Assembly: GCF_005116475.1 (NCBI RefSeq)
Contig: NZ_SWBO01000002.1
Span: 81,258 to 145,257, forward strand
Origin: Pedobacter cryotolerans
GTDB taxonomy: Bacteria; Bacteroidota; Bacteroidia; Sphingobacteriales; Sphingobacteriaceae
Length of the DNA: 64,000 bases
Direction: 5' to 3'
Shown: piece after piece, positions 43,887 through 54,217 of the stretch
Layout: each line of letters opens with the position of its first letter
Position numbering within the stretch: the stretch's first letter is position 1
Notes under the pieces: generated by a model
The model's input: the letters and a program-made list of their open reading frames with translations, nothing else
Databases searched by the model: none
Told to the model about the DNA's origin: nothing
Program-made: the position numbers and the translations under genes

Positions 43887-46625
43887 TTATTTTTTCTTCA
43901 CTACAAACGAATAATCGCCTGAGCCAATTTCATATATCGCTCTTCCATTTTCATTTTTTATCATTTTTAAATCTTTAATATTTTTTATTTCTTCTGTTAT
44001 TTCATCGCCTTTGGCAAACGGTAAATAAACCATTGCGGTTGTATTTGCCGGTACCGAGATTTTCCAAGTAAATTGAGTTGCGGTATTGTTATAATTGCTT
44101 TTAATTAACCCATAAACTGAATTGTAACTGGCATTTACGGTATTTAAACCATTAATCATTTCTGGTTTCATGGTTATTTTTTTAAATGCAGCATCGGCTG
44201 ATTTAATTCCTGCTAAGTTTTCATAATACCAAATCAGCAAATCGCCTAACATCATTACGTGGTTTTGCGAATTCATTTTCGGATCAGCGGTATTTCCATT
44301 CCATAATTCCCAAATTGTAGTTGCGCCATTATCAACCATATATCCCCAAGATGGGTAAGTTTTTTTAGTAGCTACGGTGTAAGCCAAATCTGGTCTGCCA
44401 TAATCGTTTAAACAACGCATTAGCCATTGTATGCCTACCAAACCATTACTTAAATGACCTTTATTCGTTATTTCAACAGTGTACGTAATATTTTTGAAAA
44501 CCTTTTCTACATTGTTTTTTGCCACCATACCAAAATAAAGCGGAATAATATTATCCGTTAGTAAATTGGTAGCATAATAACCCTTTTCGTTATAATATTT
44601 AGCGTTAAAAGCATCTTTTATATTATTGCCAAGCGTTTCATAAATTTTTATATCTGCATCGTTACCGCTTGCTTTTGCAAATTGGATCATCAGTTGTGTA
44701 AAATGATAATAATAAGCAGTTGATAACAGCTCAGATGGGTATTTTTTATCTGCACTTTTACCTATGCCAAACTCTACGGTTATTGGCGGCATACACCAAT
44801 CGCCATAACTATCTTTAGTGAGGATGTAATCTTTCATGTAACGATTTTGCATGTAAGCCAACCACTTTTTCATTGCTGGATAGTTTTCTTTTATAGCCGA
44901 TACATCACCAGTTTGTTTGTATAACATTTCGGCAACCAACAGCATCGCCCCTGGCCAAGTCATGTTATCGCTGTAATAGCGCCAAAAAGCTGGAGCAACA
45001 TCTGGTATGGCGCCATCTTCTTTTTGCGAATTTCTAATGTCTTGCAACCATTTGGCGTAAAATCTTCCATTATCAAACACAAAACTTTCGCCATAAGCCA
45101 CCGCACCTCTATCGCCTAACCAAGGTTGGCGCTCGTTCCTTTGTGGACAATCGATCGGAATACCTTTATAATTACCAGCAATGCCCCACCAAGCATTTTT
45201 AAAAATTTGGTTGGTTAAAGCATCAGAAGTTTCGAAAGTGCCTACTGTTTTAATATTATCGTAAACCATTTTACCGACAAAATCATCAATTTTTGGCTGA
45301 TAAGCGTAGCCAGAAAGTTCAACATATCTAAAACCACGGTAAACGAAAGTAGGCTCCCAAGTTTCTAATCCACTGCCTTTTAAAGTATATAAATCGGTGC
45401 ATTTCGCATTGCGAAGGTTAGCTGTAAACAGTTCGCCATTATCTTGTAACGATTCGGCAAAGCGAAGTTTAATCTGTTTTCCTTTTAGGCCTTTTGCCTT
45501 GATTTGCAACCAGCCCACCATGTTTTGACCCATGTCTAAAATGTATATTCCGCCACTTAATTTTTTGATGGAAACAGGTTTTAAAGTGTTCATCACTTTC
45601 ATGTTCTCGTTCATTTGCGCTTCAATTACGCCCGAGGGTTCTTGCACAAACTCTGCTTTTTGCCATTTAGTGTCGTCAAAACCAATATTATTCCAACCTA
45701 CAAATTCTTTAGTTGCATCATATTCTTCGCCATCATATTCATTGTTGGCACGAATTGGTCCATTGGCTGTTCCTTTCCAACTATCGTCAGTATCTATATT
45801 TGCTGTAGAACCATCGGTATAAACGATATGTAAGTTCATCAGCATTTTTGGGAAGCCAAAGGTTTTAATTTTGTACGGCTTTTCATTTTGGCGCATAGCG
45901 AAGAAACGACCATTTCCTAATATTGTTCCGATTGCGTTTTTGCCAGTTTTAATGTGCTCGGTTACATCGAAAGTATTGTATTTTACATTTTTGGTATAAT
46001 CTGTAGCCGTTGGCGCTAAAACATCGTTACCCACTTTTTTACCATTAATAAACAACTCATATAAACCTAAACCGATGATTGAAGCGGTGGCGTGTTTGAT
46101 TTGTTTGGTACTGTTAAATTCTTTTCGATAATACCTGGCGGATAATCGCGAATCTGTTTTGATGTTATCCCCAGCAAAAGCTCTGTCAAATCCAATCCAT
46201 CCCTTTGGCCAATCTTTGTAAAACAATAAACCCATAGAGAAAGTATTAGTAGCCGACCATTCGCTTTCGCCAGCGGTTGTCCATGTTTTAACTTTCCAAT
46301 ACGCTCTCAGGCGACTTTGTAGAGGTTTTCCATCATATTTTACATGGATTGATGTTTCTTCCTTTACTTTGCCGCTGTCCCATAAATCGCCTTCATTGGC
46401 ATCGAGTTTTTCTTTTGTTGAGGATACCAAAATTTGATAAGCGGTTTGCATTACATTTCGTTCTGCAGAAATAATATGCCAAGCAAACCTAGGTTTTACC
46501 ACATCAATACCCATCGGGTTGACCAACATTTCGCAAGTGGTATTTTGCAAACTAACTACTGGTGCCATTTTTTGAAATGGAAGCAGCAATATGCCAAATA
46601 GGATGATATATATTTTTAGGTTCAT
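43887..46625 (-). CDS. GH78 alpha-L-rhamnosidase
   Basis: The 912-residue enzyme has a signal peptide (ILFGILLLPFQKMAP) and full GH78 layout. N-terminal sandwiches include IIGLGLYELFINGKKVGNDV and MGQNMVGWLQIKAKG, followed by the barrel with PIDCPQRNERQPWLGDRGA (D492, E498, D505 in the classical acid cluster), then IPDVAPAFW and a C-terminal sandwich (YNSVYGLIKSNYN). It has the other common GH78 active-site type than the copy at 26159, so the two probably cut different rhamnose linkages. It lies downstream of GH2 across a short repeat-filled gap. Confidence 0.92.
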   Translation of the reverse strand: MNLKIYIILFGILLLPFQKMAPVVSLQNTTCEMLVNPMGIDVVKPRFAWHIISAERNVMQTAYQILVSSTKEKLDANEGDLWDSGKVKEETSIHVKYDGKPLQSRLRAYWKVKTWTTAGESEWSATNTFSMGLLFYKDWPKGWIGFDRAFAGDNIKTDSRLSARYYRKEFNSTKQIKHATASIIGLGLYELFINGKKVGNDVLAPTATDYTKNVKYNTFDVTEHIKTGKNAIGTILGNGRFFAMRQNEKPYKIKTFGFPKMLMNLHIVYTDGSTANIDTDDSWKGTANGPIRANNEYDGEEYDATKEFVGWNNIGFDDTKWQKAEFVQEPSGVIEAQMNENMKVMNTLKPVSIKKLSGGIYILDMGQNMVGWLQIKAKGLKGKQIKLRFAESLQDNGELFTANLRNAKCTDLYTLKGSGLETWEPTFVYRGFRYVELSGYAYQPKIDDFVGKMVYDNIKTVGTFETSDALTNQIFKNAWWGIAGNYKGIPIDCPQRNERQPWLGDRGAVAYGESFVFDNGRFYAKWLQDIRNSQKEDGAIPDVAPAFWRYYSDNMTWPGAMLLVAEMLYKQTGDVSAIKENYPAMKKWLAYMQNRYMKDYILTKDSYGDWCMPPITVEFGIGKSADKKYPSELLSTAYYYHFTQLMIQFAKASGNDADIKIYETLGNNIKDAFNAKYYNEKGYYATNLLTDNIIPLYFGMVAKNNVEKVFKNITYTVEITNKGHLSNGLVGIQWLMRCLNDYGRPDLAYTVATKKTYPSWGYMVDNGATTIWELWNGNTADPKMNSQNHVMMLGDLLIWYYENLAGIKSADAAFKKITMKPEMINGLNTVNASYNSVYGLIKSNYNNTATQFTWKISVPANTTAMVYLPFAKGDEITEEIKNIKDLKMIKNENGRAIYEIGSGDYSFVVKKK

Positions 46626-46888
46626 TTTTTATTAATGTTGCAAGGTTTTAATGTTGTAAAGTTGGAATGTTCGAGGCGTATTAATCAGCCAACAAATACA
46701 AATTTTTACCATTTTTTATTGTTTTAAGGTTGGAAAGTTGCAAGGTTGGAATGCTCTAAGCATCCAATTAAACAAATTTCTAACTTTATTTTATTTTTGT
46801 ACTGTTTTAATGTTCGAGGCTCTTTAACCATCCAAAACATTTCAACATTCAAACTTTTCAACGTCTCAATTCATATCCAACGTTTCAA
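46626..46888. other. Intergenic region with degenerate short repeats
   Basis: This 263-bp gap between GH2 and GH78 has irregular repeats of gttgcaaggtt, aagttggaatg and ttcgaggc, and mirrored caacattcaa, caacgtctca and caacgtttcaa segments. No gene or convincing terminator is visible. Confidence 0.55.
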
Positions 46889-49651
46889 CTATTTCTCTCC
46901 ACTAAAATCAAAATACAGACTCATGGTTAATGCCCTTGCTGGTTCTTTCTCAAAATCATAAAATACGTGTTTCATTCCCATTGGGCCAGTAGTTTCGGGT
47001 TTTTGGGTTTTTGTTCCAATTGCCGAAATACCATTCATAAACGAAATATCTCCATCAGGGAAAGTTGGGTTCATGTTATCCCAGGTTGTATCTTTTGATT
47101 TTTTAGGCGTAAACAACCTTAAAAAAACATCTTCTTGATCTGTATATACTTTAAAGTTATTGTTTTTACCGATAAATTCGCACCAATATAAATTTGAATA
47201 ATAACCCTTAAATTCTGGATAAATATAAGGTGCTTCGCCAGTTGCTGTACTATTGAAATCCTTTTTCCAAATACCATATTCATTGCCCTTCATTCTATTT
47301 TTCCAAACTCTGTTTGGTCCTTTGCCTCTGTATTCAATTCCTTTAATCTCAGTTTCTGGATAAGAGAAATTCATTCCCACAAATGTGGTAAAATAAGCTG
47401 CAGGAAAATAGTTAACCTGCATTTTTACTATGCCAGAGGGATAAATTTTCCATTGCAACGTATTAAAGTTCTCTTTACGATCGAAAGTTGAGGAGATAAT
47501 TAAAGTATCTCCATCCATTTTATGGGTAAAGTTTTTGAAGTTATTTACACCTTCTTGCAAAATTGGGCCGTTGCTAAAAGGAATTACACCTTTTGCATTT
47601 TTTACTTTTTGCAATAAACCCGTTGTTTTATCAATAGCAACTTCAATTCCATTAGCTGAAATTAAATAATTAGATGTGTTATTTTTAAAATCTAATTTAG
47701 ATTTTAAATTTTTAACCAATTCATTACCAATAACTTCATTTGGTCTTTTAATAGAAAAACTCCAAGTAAAAATAGTTTCGCCATTGGGCGATTTTGCCAT
47801 GATGTTTAAAACATCATAAGTTTTGAAGTTTTCGGGCAAATCAACTTTCAATACTCCTTTTTCGAAAGGTTTAATATTTGGTGCTGTTATCTTCCCAGAA
47901 GTTTCAACCCTATCTGTTGAATTAAAAGATGCTAAAGTCCAAGTAAAAGTACATTGATTGATGTTGGTAAAAGCATACCTATTCTCTATACTGAACGAAC
48001 CATCAAAACCATTGGCAATTTCTCTATGCTCAAAAAATATTGGGCTCCAAACTTCTTTAATGGTGTAAAAACTACCTTCTTTTTCGTGGTACGGACCAAC
48101 TATTCCATCTGGGCCAAGGTTACCTTGGGTATCAATCATACCATTTTTATCTGTTCGTACCACACCTTGGTCGGCAAAATCCCATAAAAATCCGCCAGCA
48201 GATAATGGATTACTCCACATCGCTTTCCAATAATCTTCTAAACCAGCACCATGACCGCCATCCCACATGCCATGCAAGAATTCGGTTGGCATTAAAATAT
48301 TGTGACCGTGATCGTAATTGCCAATACCGTAATTGTAATCACGGTAATGTGTCGTTTCAAAACCACCAAAAACTTCCCATGGATGAATTAATGGCCGTTT
48401 CTGTATATCTTGCTCTGCAAATAAATGATCTAATTCTCGATTATGTCCGCCTTCGTTTCCATTAGCCCAAAATACAATTGATGGATGATTTTCATCATTC
48501 TCCATCATTTCTGCTAGCAATTTTGTACCAGTTTTGGTATTGTAATTGCCATGCCAACCGGCCAATTCATCCATTACAAACAAACCAAGTGAGTCGCAAA
48601 CATCTAAAAAGTGTCCATCGGGTGGATAATGTGCCATACGAACAGCATTCATGTTCATTTCTTTCATCAGTTTTACATCAGCTATGCTAATGGCTTTGCT
48701 TGTTGTACGGCCAGATTTTGGATAAAATGAATGGCGATTTACACCTTTAAACTTCATTTTAACCCCATTGATGTAAACGCCATCACGTTCTTTTACTTCT
48801 ACAGTTCGAAAGCCTACTTTTTTAGAAATTTCGTGCAATGGCTGGTCTCCTTTATACAAAGTGAACTTTGCAGTATATAAATTAGGGAACTCTGTTGACC
48901 ATAATTTAGGGTTTACAAACTCTCTTTGCAACCTAATTTGTTTTTTAATGGCAGTTTCAATTTTTTCGCCGAAAGCATTTCCATTAGCATCATACAATTG
49001 AATACCTACTTTATCTGCTCCATTAGTAGCCAACAAATTAACTTCTAATAGCCCATCTGCTTGTGCATTAATTTGCACCCTCTCTATATGAGCTTTTGGT
49101 AAAGCTTCTAAATAAACTGGTCGATAAATTCCTCCAAAAATCCAATAATCTGCTTTACGTTCTGCTTCGTTAACAGATTGGTTTGCAGAATGTTTAGCGA
49201 CTTTAACTTCAAGTAAATTTTCCCCAGATTTTAATAATTTAGAAATATCATATTTAAACACATAAAATGAGCCTTCATGAATTGAACCAGCTAATTTTCC
49301 GTTAATCTTAACTTCTGTATCTGTCATTGATCCCTCAAAAACGATATTGATTTTTTTACTTTTCCAATCGCTGGGCACTGTGAATTTGTGTTTATAAAAG
49401 CCTATTTCCTTTCCTCTCAAACTATCTTTATCAAAGCCGTAATTGTATTTTCCAAAGCCCTGCAACTCCCAATTTGAAGGTACCGGGATGGTAGACCATT
49501 TATTGGCATTCATGCCTCCAGTTACAAAGAAGTCCCAATTTACAGTTTGGTCATTGCCCGTACCAGAAAGATAAATTTTTTCTGTTTGCTGTGCTTTTGA
49601 TAAACAAAACATCGATATTAAACATAAAGCAAGTAAAAATCTAAGTCTCAT
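46889..49651 (-). CDS. GH2 beta-galactosidase-family enzyme
   Basis: This 920-residue secreted enzyme has a signal peptide ending CLSKAQQ. The GH2 N-terminal block SNWELQGFGKYNYGF is followed by IFGGIYRPVYLE, the barrel with acid/base E400 (WANGNEGG) and nucleophile E457 (MPTEFLHG), and WDFADQGVVR. A C-terminal beta-galactosidase small-chain-like domain covers roughly 650-915 (KGIEYRGKGPNRVWKNR). It differs in length and layout from the other GH2 at 22319. It is co-directional with, and one base off, the upstream esterase gene. The target is a pectin side chain, unspecified. Confidence 0.9.
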   Translation of the reverse strand: MRLRFLLALCLISMFCLSKAQQTEKIYLSGTGNDQTVNWDFFVTGGMNANKWSTIPVPSNWELQGFGKYNYGFDKDSLRGKEIGFYKHKFTVPSDWKSKKINIVFEGSMTDTEVKINGKLAGSIHEGSFYVFKYDISKLLKSGENLLEVKVAKHSANQSVNEAERKADYWIFGGIYRPVYLEALPKAHIERVQINAQADGLLEVNLLATNGADKVGIQLYDANGNAFGEKIETAIKKQIRLQREFVNPKLWSTEFPNLYTAKFTLYKGDQPLHEISKKVGFRTVEVKERDGVYINGVKMKFKGVNRHSFYPKSGRTTSKAISIADVKLMKEMNMNAVRMAHYPPDGHFLDVCDSLGLFVMDELAGWHGNYNTKTGTKLLAEMMENDENHPSIVFWANGNEGGHNRELDHLFAEQDIQKRPLIHPWEVFGGFETTHYRDYNYGIGNYDHGHNILMPTEFLHGMWDGGHGAGLEDYWKAMWSNPLSAGGFLWDFADQGVVRTDKNGMIDTQGNLGPDGIVGPYHEKEGSFYTIKEVWSPIFFEHREIANGFDGSFSIENRYAFTNINQCTFTWTLASFNSTDRVETSGKITAPNIKPFEKGVLKVDLPENFKTYDVLNIMAKSPNGETIFTWSFSIKRPNEVIGNELVKNLKSKLDFKNNTSNYLISANGIEVAIDKTTGLLQKVKNAKGVIPFSNGPILQEGVNNFKNFTHKMDGDTLIISSTFDRKENFNTLQWKIYPSGIVKMQVNYFPAAYFTTFVGMNFSYPETEIKGIEYRGKGPNRVWKNRMKGNEYGIWKKDFNSTATGEAPYIYPEFKGYYSNLYWCEFIGKNNNFKVYTDQEDVFLRLFTPKKSKDTTWDNMNPTFPDGDISFMNGISAIGTKTQKPETTGPMGMKHVFYDFEKEPARALTMSLYFDFSGEK

Positions 49652-51216
49652 TAGTTGATGTTAAATTGTTTGGTAAGCGGATTATTTGTTCTAAAAGGCA
49701 ATGCTGGTAATCCATTTTGGTAAAAATTACCAGTCGGATTTTCCGTCCAATTGTATCTAGCGGCAGTTGGTTTTTTAACATCGATTGATTTAACTAAAAC
49801 CATATTTCCTACAATTTTTGCTGTTGCTGGTTTAAACTTTCCGTCTTCTGCAGCAACTTCGAAGCCTGTTAAAGGGTAATTTGTATTTTTAAGTTGTTTC
49901 AGATTATCAAATTTTAACACAACTGTACTGTCTAAATAATTATCGCTAATAAAAATTGGTCCAACAGCATTAATTTTCTTGCCGTAATCTTTTGCTAATG
50001 CAATTAGCGATAGTCTTCTGCCAATTTCCCATTTGTAGGTTGGGTGCAAATCTTCCTGATTATCATTTAAATCGGTTGTTACTACCATTGCTGTGTTTGG
50101 CAAACGTAAAAGCTGAGCTTGTGCTTCCCAAAATTCAGGTTCGGTATCGGCTGTCATTTCTACCTTACCTTTGGTGGCAGAATAGTTGTATGGTGCAATT
50201 TGCACATAATAAAACGGCATTTTTTCATTGTTCCATGCTTTTCTCCAGCTGTTAATTAAAGCTTTCATTTTATAAGTATAGCTGATGGTTTCGCCCAAAA
50301 AACAATTTGTTTCTCCTTGGTACCATAACACACCTCGAATAGGAAATTTAATGAGCGGCTCTACCATTGGCGTATAAAATTTACCAGGGTCATTGTCAAC
50401 TTTTTTTGAGACAAAATAAGGTTCAGCAGCAAAAGCTTCATTGCTGATCCATGGTTCAATTGCGCTACCAGGCACAGCCGATGAAATTACACCAATTGGT
50501 ATGCCCAGTTTTTCTTGCAATTCTTTAGCGAAAAAATAACCAACAGCAGAGAAATTTCGCAAAGCTGAATCTTGTGCAATAGCCCAACTTTTATGAACAG
50601 AGTCTGGTTTGATCAATGCTTTTCGGTTCACTAAAAATATTCTGATTTGGTTATTTTTTGCATTGGCAACTTCATCCTTCGGAAAACCCAAAGCCTTATT
50701 TTTTGGCGTGGGAATTTTTACCAATTTACGCATGGCGTATTCCATGTTCGATTGACCTGAGCAAAACCAAACCTCACCTACTAAAATGTTATTTAAAATA
50801 ATTTGGTTGCTGCCTGTTATGGTCATTTGTTGTGGCACAGCCGATGTTTTAGGTGGTGCAAGAGTAACTATCCAATTTCCGTTGGCATCTGCAATTGTAG
50901 TTTTGGTTTGTTTAGCAAAGTTTACAGTAACTTTTTCGCCTGCTGTTGCAAAACCCCAAATATTTACCGGTTTTTCTCGTTGCAAAACCATGTCGTTACC
51001 TAAAATTTGAGGTAATAATATTTTCGCATTGGCGGAAAGAGTGAATAAAGTTAAAAATGCAACTAGTAACATTTTGGCAGGAGATTGCCTGCTTGTCCGG
51101 TAGGCAGGCTTCTCCCGATGAAAAGTCGGAGCAGTCTCTCGCAATGAGGACCTTCTTTTTTGGCTACGTACCAAAACTGAAAACTGAAAACTGAAAACTG
51201 CCAACTGCCTTACCAT
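49651..51216 (-). CDS. Sialate O-acetylesterase-type SGNH carbohydrate esterase
   Basis: The mature protein (from about residue 65) has LPQILGNDMVLQREKPVNIWG, the nucleophile block CSGQSNMEYAM (S156 in the long frame), VLWYQGETN and the catalytic EDLHP block with its acidic residue intact, unlike the paralogue at 6837. The long frame opens at 51216 and overlaps the preceding gene by 7 bp, but its first 48 residues (VRSQKRRSSLRETAPTFHRE and after) are translated from interspersed repeat DNA. Met49 (51072) gives a textbook signal peptide ending LSANA and is the more likely start. It deacetylates pectin oligosaccharides. Confidence 0.85.
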   Translation of the reverse strand: MVRQLAVFSFQFSVLVRSQKRRSSLRETAPTFHREKPAYRTSRQSPAKMLLVAFLTLFTLSANAKILLPQILGNDMVLQREKPVNIWGFATAGEKVTVNFAKQTKTTIADANGNWIVTLAPPKTSAVPQQMTITGSNQIILNNILVGEVWFCSGQSNMEYAMRKLVKIPTPKNKALGFPKDEVANAKNNQIRIFLVNRKALIKPDSVHKSWAIAQDSALRNFSAVGYFFAKELQEKLGIPIGVISSAVPGSAIEPWISNEAFAAEPYFVSKKVDNDPGKFYTPMVEPLIKFPIRGVLWYQGETNCFLGETISYTYKMKALINSWRKAWNNEKMPFYYVQIAPYNYSATKGKVEMTADTEPEFWEAQAQLLRLPNTAMVVTTDLNDNQEDLHPTYKWEIGRRLSLIALAKDYGKKINAVGPIFISDNYLDSTVVLKFDNLKQLKNTNYPLTGFEVAAEDGKFKPATAKIVGNMVLVKSIDVKKPTAARYNWTENPTGNFYQNGLPALPFRTNNPLTKQFNIN

Positions 51217-53039
51217 TTACTCGTTTTTAAATATTGAATTGAATAAATAGCTTCATTTTTCTCGCTTTCGCCAGCATTTGGTAAATCATAAGTTTGGTCT
51301 GCAGGTGTATCTACATGCGGAAAACGACGTACCTCGCCAGTGCGGAAAACAATTCGAGATACTTCTGCTACAGGTTGAAATGCCAGACTTGTTAATACAT
51401 CTTTTCCATTTACAGTTATGGTGTAAAATCTGGTAAAAGCATCAAGCTTAATTTTAATATTGTATTGCTCGCCAGCTTTATAGGTCATAAAATTTTTATA
51501 ACGAGCACCAGCTTTTGCACTTAATGTTCCTGTTGAGTCGAATGTTAACCTAACTGTTGCCATTCCTCTAACATCTTGCAATTCAATTTCCATTAAACCG
51601 AAATTGTTTTGTTTTGGTGTAATCGAAAACTCGGTAATTACCTTGTTAGATGAAGGAAAAACTCTTTCCGCCTTTGCGTAATCAAATGGATCTTTATCTT
51701 TTAAAACTAAAGTTTTGTTTTCTAATTTTACTGGTGCCCAAAGCGGACTGTAAATATTCCACATTGATAACGCAGTAGCATCAGGAAGTTTGGCAAAATC
51801 ATCATTTACAGGTTCGTTTACAACTTCGGTAACTGGCAACGTAACTGATGAAACCCAAATATCTTCCTTGTTCATGCTATAAGTTAGCCACATTTTACCA
51901 TCTTTTGGTTTTCCGTTACCTTCTATAATCCCTCTAACATATTGTGGTCCGTAAGATTTGTAATTACCACCATAACGCATTGGAGCAACTTCACCATTTA
52001 CCAACAACAAATTATTATAATCTAAACCATTTTTACTTGTCGAAACTGCCAAAGGCCATCTGTATTCTGATGGATTATAAACTGTTGCATAATTGCCATC
52101 AGCAGTTTTTTGTCCCCAAAATTTAGCGTTGCTGTTTACAAAACCAGGTGCACGATGTGCATTTTCTGGCCAAGTTTTACCTTCGTCGGTACTAATAGCA
52201 GTTAAGGCATTTTTCCAAAAGCCAACAACTCTGCCATCATTTAAATGGTAATAATTGAAAGCTTTGTATTGTTTTTGCAAGGTAATTAAAGGATCTTTTC
52301 TATCTGCTTCTTCATTCCATTGCTGTGTCATTAACTTGTTTGCTAACAATTCCTTACAAGCTTCAACAAATGCTTTATTTTTACTTCGGGTGTAATGAGG
52401 ATATAATGTATTCTTCTCAGACCATTTCGGGTTGTAATGAATAAAATAGATTGGTCCGTACTTGCCATCTGGCTGAATTTCTCTTACCACTCTCCCAATT
52501 CCATTGCCATCATTCGGATCGTCTTTGGCATCAAAACTGATGGCGTAAAATCCTAAAACCAAAAACACATTTTTTGTTGAAATATAAAAACCCATACGTT
52601 GATGCATTACTGCATCTAAATCTTTAGCAACATCGGTTCTACCTTCTTTTGTTGTGCCATCTGTAATTCTGTAAATCGGAAAAATAACATCAGGTTTTGT
52701 CCATGTATATCCATCAGCACTGCTTTGTAAAAAAGTTTGTCCTGGCGGGATGCTTTCTCCCAATTTATCGCTCAAATATTCTACATAAAATTTATCGTTC
52801 CAATAGGCAATCATTGGGGCGTGGTTGTAAGTCCAGCCAAAATTTTCGGCTAAAGCCGGATATTCTCTATTTGCCCTAAAAGTTTGAATGCTGTGTACAC
52901 CAACTACTGGTGTTAACTGCCCATGATGATAATCTGCATTAACCAAAGTTTTACCAGTATAACGCACCGAATCTTGTGCTTGCAAAGTTGTGCTTGCGAT
53001 TGCTAAGGCTAGAATGATATATAATTTTTTTAATTTCAT
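51210..53039 (-). CDS. Secreted beta-propeller protein with C-terminal jelly-roll
   Basis: The 609-residue protein has a signal peptide ending TTLQAQ. Residues 30-420 show propeller-like blades, including weak Asp-boxes (SSADGYTWT, STDEGKTWP) and NHAPMIAYWNDKFYVEYLS. Residues about 425-595 look like a concanavalin-type beta-sandwich (KVITEFSITPKQNNFGLMEI, GEQYNIKIKLDAFTRFYTIT). The order suggests a sialidase-fold hydrolase or lyase with a carbohydrate-binding tail; a defined CAZy family could not be assigned. It precedes the esterase gene and follows GH43 on the same strand. Activity on pectin is inferred from position. Confidence 0.7.
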   Translation of the reverse strand: MKLKKLYIILALAIASTTLQAQDSVRYTGKTLVNADYHHGQLTPVVGVHSIQTFRANREYPALAENFGWTYNHAPMIAYWNDKFYVEYLSDKLGESIPPGQTFLQSSADGYTWTKPDVIFPIYRITDGTTKEGRTDVAKDLDAVMHQRMGFYISTKNVFLVLGFYAISFDAKDDPNDGNGIGRVVREIQPDGKYGPIYFIHYNPKWSEKNTLYPHYTRSKNKAFVEACKELLANKLMTQQWNEEADRKDPLITLQKQYKAFNYYHLNDGRVVGFWKNALTAISTDEGKTWPENAHRAPGFVNSNAKFWGQKTADGNYATVYNPSEYRWPLAVSTSKNGLDYNNLLLVNGEVAPMRYGGNYKSYGPQYVRGIIEGNGKPKDGKMWLTYSMNKEDIWVSSVTLPVTEVVNEPVNDDFAKLPDATALSMWNIYSPLWAPVKLENKTLVLKDKDPFDYAKAERVFPSSNKVITEFSITPKQNNFGLMEIELQDVRGMATVRLTFDSTGTLSAKAGARYKNFMTYKAGEQYNIKIKLDAFTRFYTITVNGKDVLTSLAFQPVAEVSRIVFRTGEVRRFPHVDTPADQTYDLPNAGESEKNEAIYSIQYLKTSKW

Positions 53040-53054
53040 TATTTTTTATGTTGC

Positions 53055-53230
53055 CGTCATTGCGAGGAACGAAGCAATCTTACAACACCATGAATGCTTA
53101 ACGCTTTAGGATTGCTTCGTGCCTCGCAATGACGAGTTTGTTTTTCGGTTGGTGAGACACCAACCGATAGGTAATCTTACAACTCTATAAATGCTAATGC
53201 TTTAGGATTGCTTCGTGCCTCGCAATGACG
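53055..53230. repeat. REP-like pair plus half copy
   Basis: A full inverted pair is at 53055-53134. Then come a GGTTGGTGAGACACCAACC palindrome near 53148-53167 and a second right-hand half (gctttaggattgcttcgtgcctcgcaatgacg) ending at 53230. Spacer bases around cttacaac...atgct...gctttagg are shared by the two copies. Confidence 0.88.
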
Positions 53231-53237
53231 AGTCTAT

Positions 53238-54164
53238 TTACTTTTTCAATTCCTCAACAATTTTCTTTTTAACTTTAATAACTGTTCCATGTTTATGTCC
53301 TTCGGGTATAGTTGTAGAAGAACTCACCTCTTCAAAAGTTTTAAAATCTGCTGTGCTTAAGGTTGTATATTTTTTATCTCCATAAGCATCATAATAAATT
53401 AAGTATTTCCCATCTTTCTCCATTACTGTTGGGCCTTCAGTTAATTTAGGACTAAAAGTATCAGAAATATTAGTGTAAGGACCTAAAGCATTTTCGCTAT
53501 AAGCAACTTTTAAGTTTCTATTTGGTCTGGTGTTATCCTTTAAAACTAGCACATAATCTTTGCTTGCTCTTTTTACAATTACTGCATCAATAACGCTAAA
53601 ACCTGGTTCTAAAAACAACTTTGGTTCAGAAAAGGAAACGAAATCTTTTGTAGTGATCGAATACATCCTGTGGTTATTGTCTTCATCTTCAATCCCTTTG
53701 GCAAAACGAAACGGAATGGTTGATGCCCAAATGATGATAAATTGTTTAGCTTCATCATCGTAGAATATTTCTGGTGCCCAAACATTCACGGTTGTAGGTT
53801 CTTTTTGCATTACTGGAATAAACTTTTGCTCGCTCCAGTTTTTTAAATCTTTTGAGCTGGCATAGCCGAACCCATTATCGCCTTTCCAACTGCAAGTCCA
53901 AACTAAATGAAACGTTCCATCAGGACCTTGAACTATTGATGGATCTCTCATTATTTTTTGTGTTCCTACTTTTGGTTGTAAGAAAACTTTATTGAGGTCT
54001 GTCCAGTTTTTGGCATCATAAGAATATAAAAGCCGTAAACCTTCATTTGCAGGTTCGCGGAATGAGGTGAAAATGTAAGCGTTTTTTGAACAAGATGTGA
54101 TTGCACAAAGTATCAAGCCAATAATGACTAAATGATAAGATGATATGAACTTTGTTTTATACAT
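53238..54164 (-). CDS. GH43-family lipoprotein
   Basis: The 308-residue protein has lipobox AITSC (C25), so it is membrane-anchored, probably facing the periplasm or surface. Five-bladed GH43 features are IFTSFREPANEGLRLLYSYD, IMRDPSIV (base D74), VWAPEIFYDDEA, SVIDAVIVKR (D193, pKa modulator) and TEGPTVMEK (acid E243). Typical activities are alpha-L-arabinofuranosidase, beta-xylosidase or galactosidase. It sits between GH140 and the propeller protein. The size is normal for a single-domain GH43. The precise subfamily was not assigned. Confidence 0.85.
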   Translation of the reverse strand: MYKTKFISSYHLVIIGLILCAITSCSKNAYIFTSFREPANEGLRLLYSYDAKNWTDLNKVFLQPKVGTQKIMRDPSIVQGPDGTFHLVWTCSWKGDNGFGYASSKDLKNWSEQKFIPVMQKEPTTVNVWAPEIFYDDEAKQFIIIWASTIPFRFAKGIEDEDNNHRMYSITTKDFVSFSEPKLFLEPGFSVIDAVIVKRASKDYVLVLKDNTRPNRNLKVAYSENALGPYTNISDTFSPKLTEGPTVMEKDGKYLIYYDAYGDKKYTTLSTADFKTFEEVSSSTTIPEGHKHGTVIKVKKKIVEELKK

Positions 54165-54177
54165 TTTTATTTAAGTG

Positions 54178-54200
54178 TCTTCGACTACGCTCAGACTGAC
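54178..54200. repeat. CTTCGACTACGCTCAGACTGAC element, single half
   Basis: One arm of the CAGTCTGAGCGTAGTCGAAG family lies in the 53-bp gap between GH140 and GH43. Confidence 0.75.
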
Positions 54201-54217
54201 AACACGATAAAATTTTT

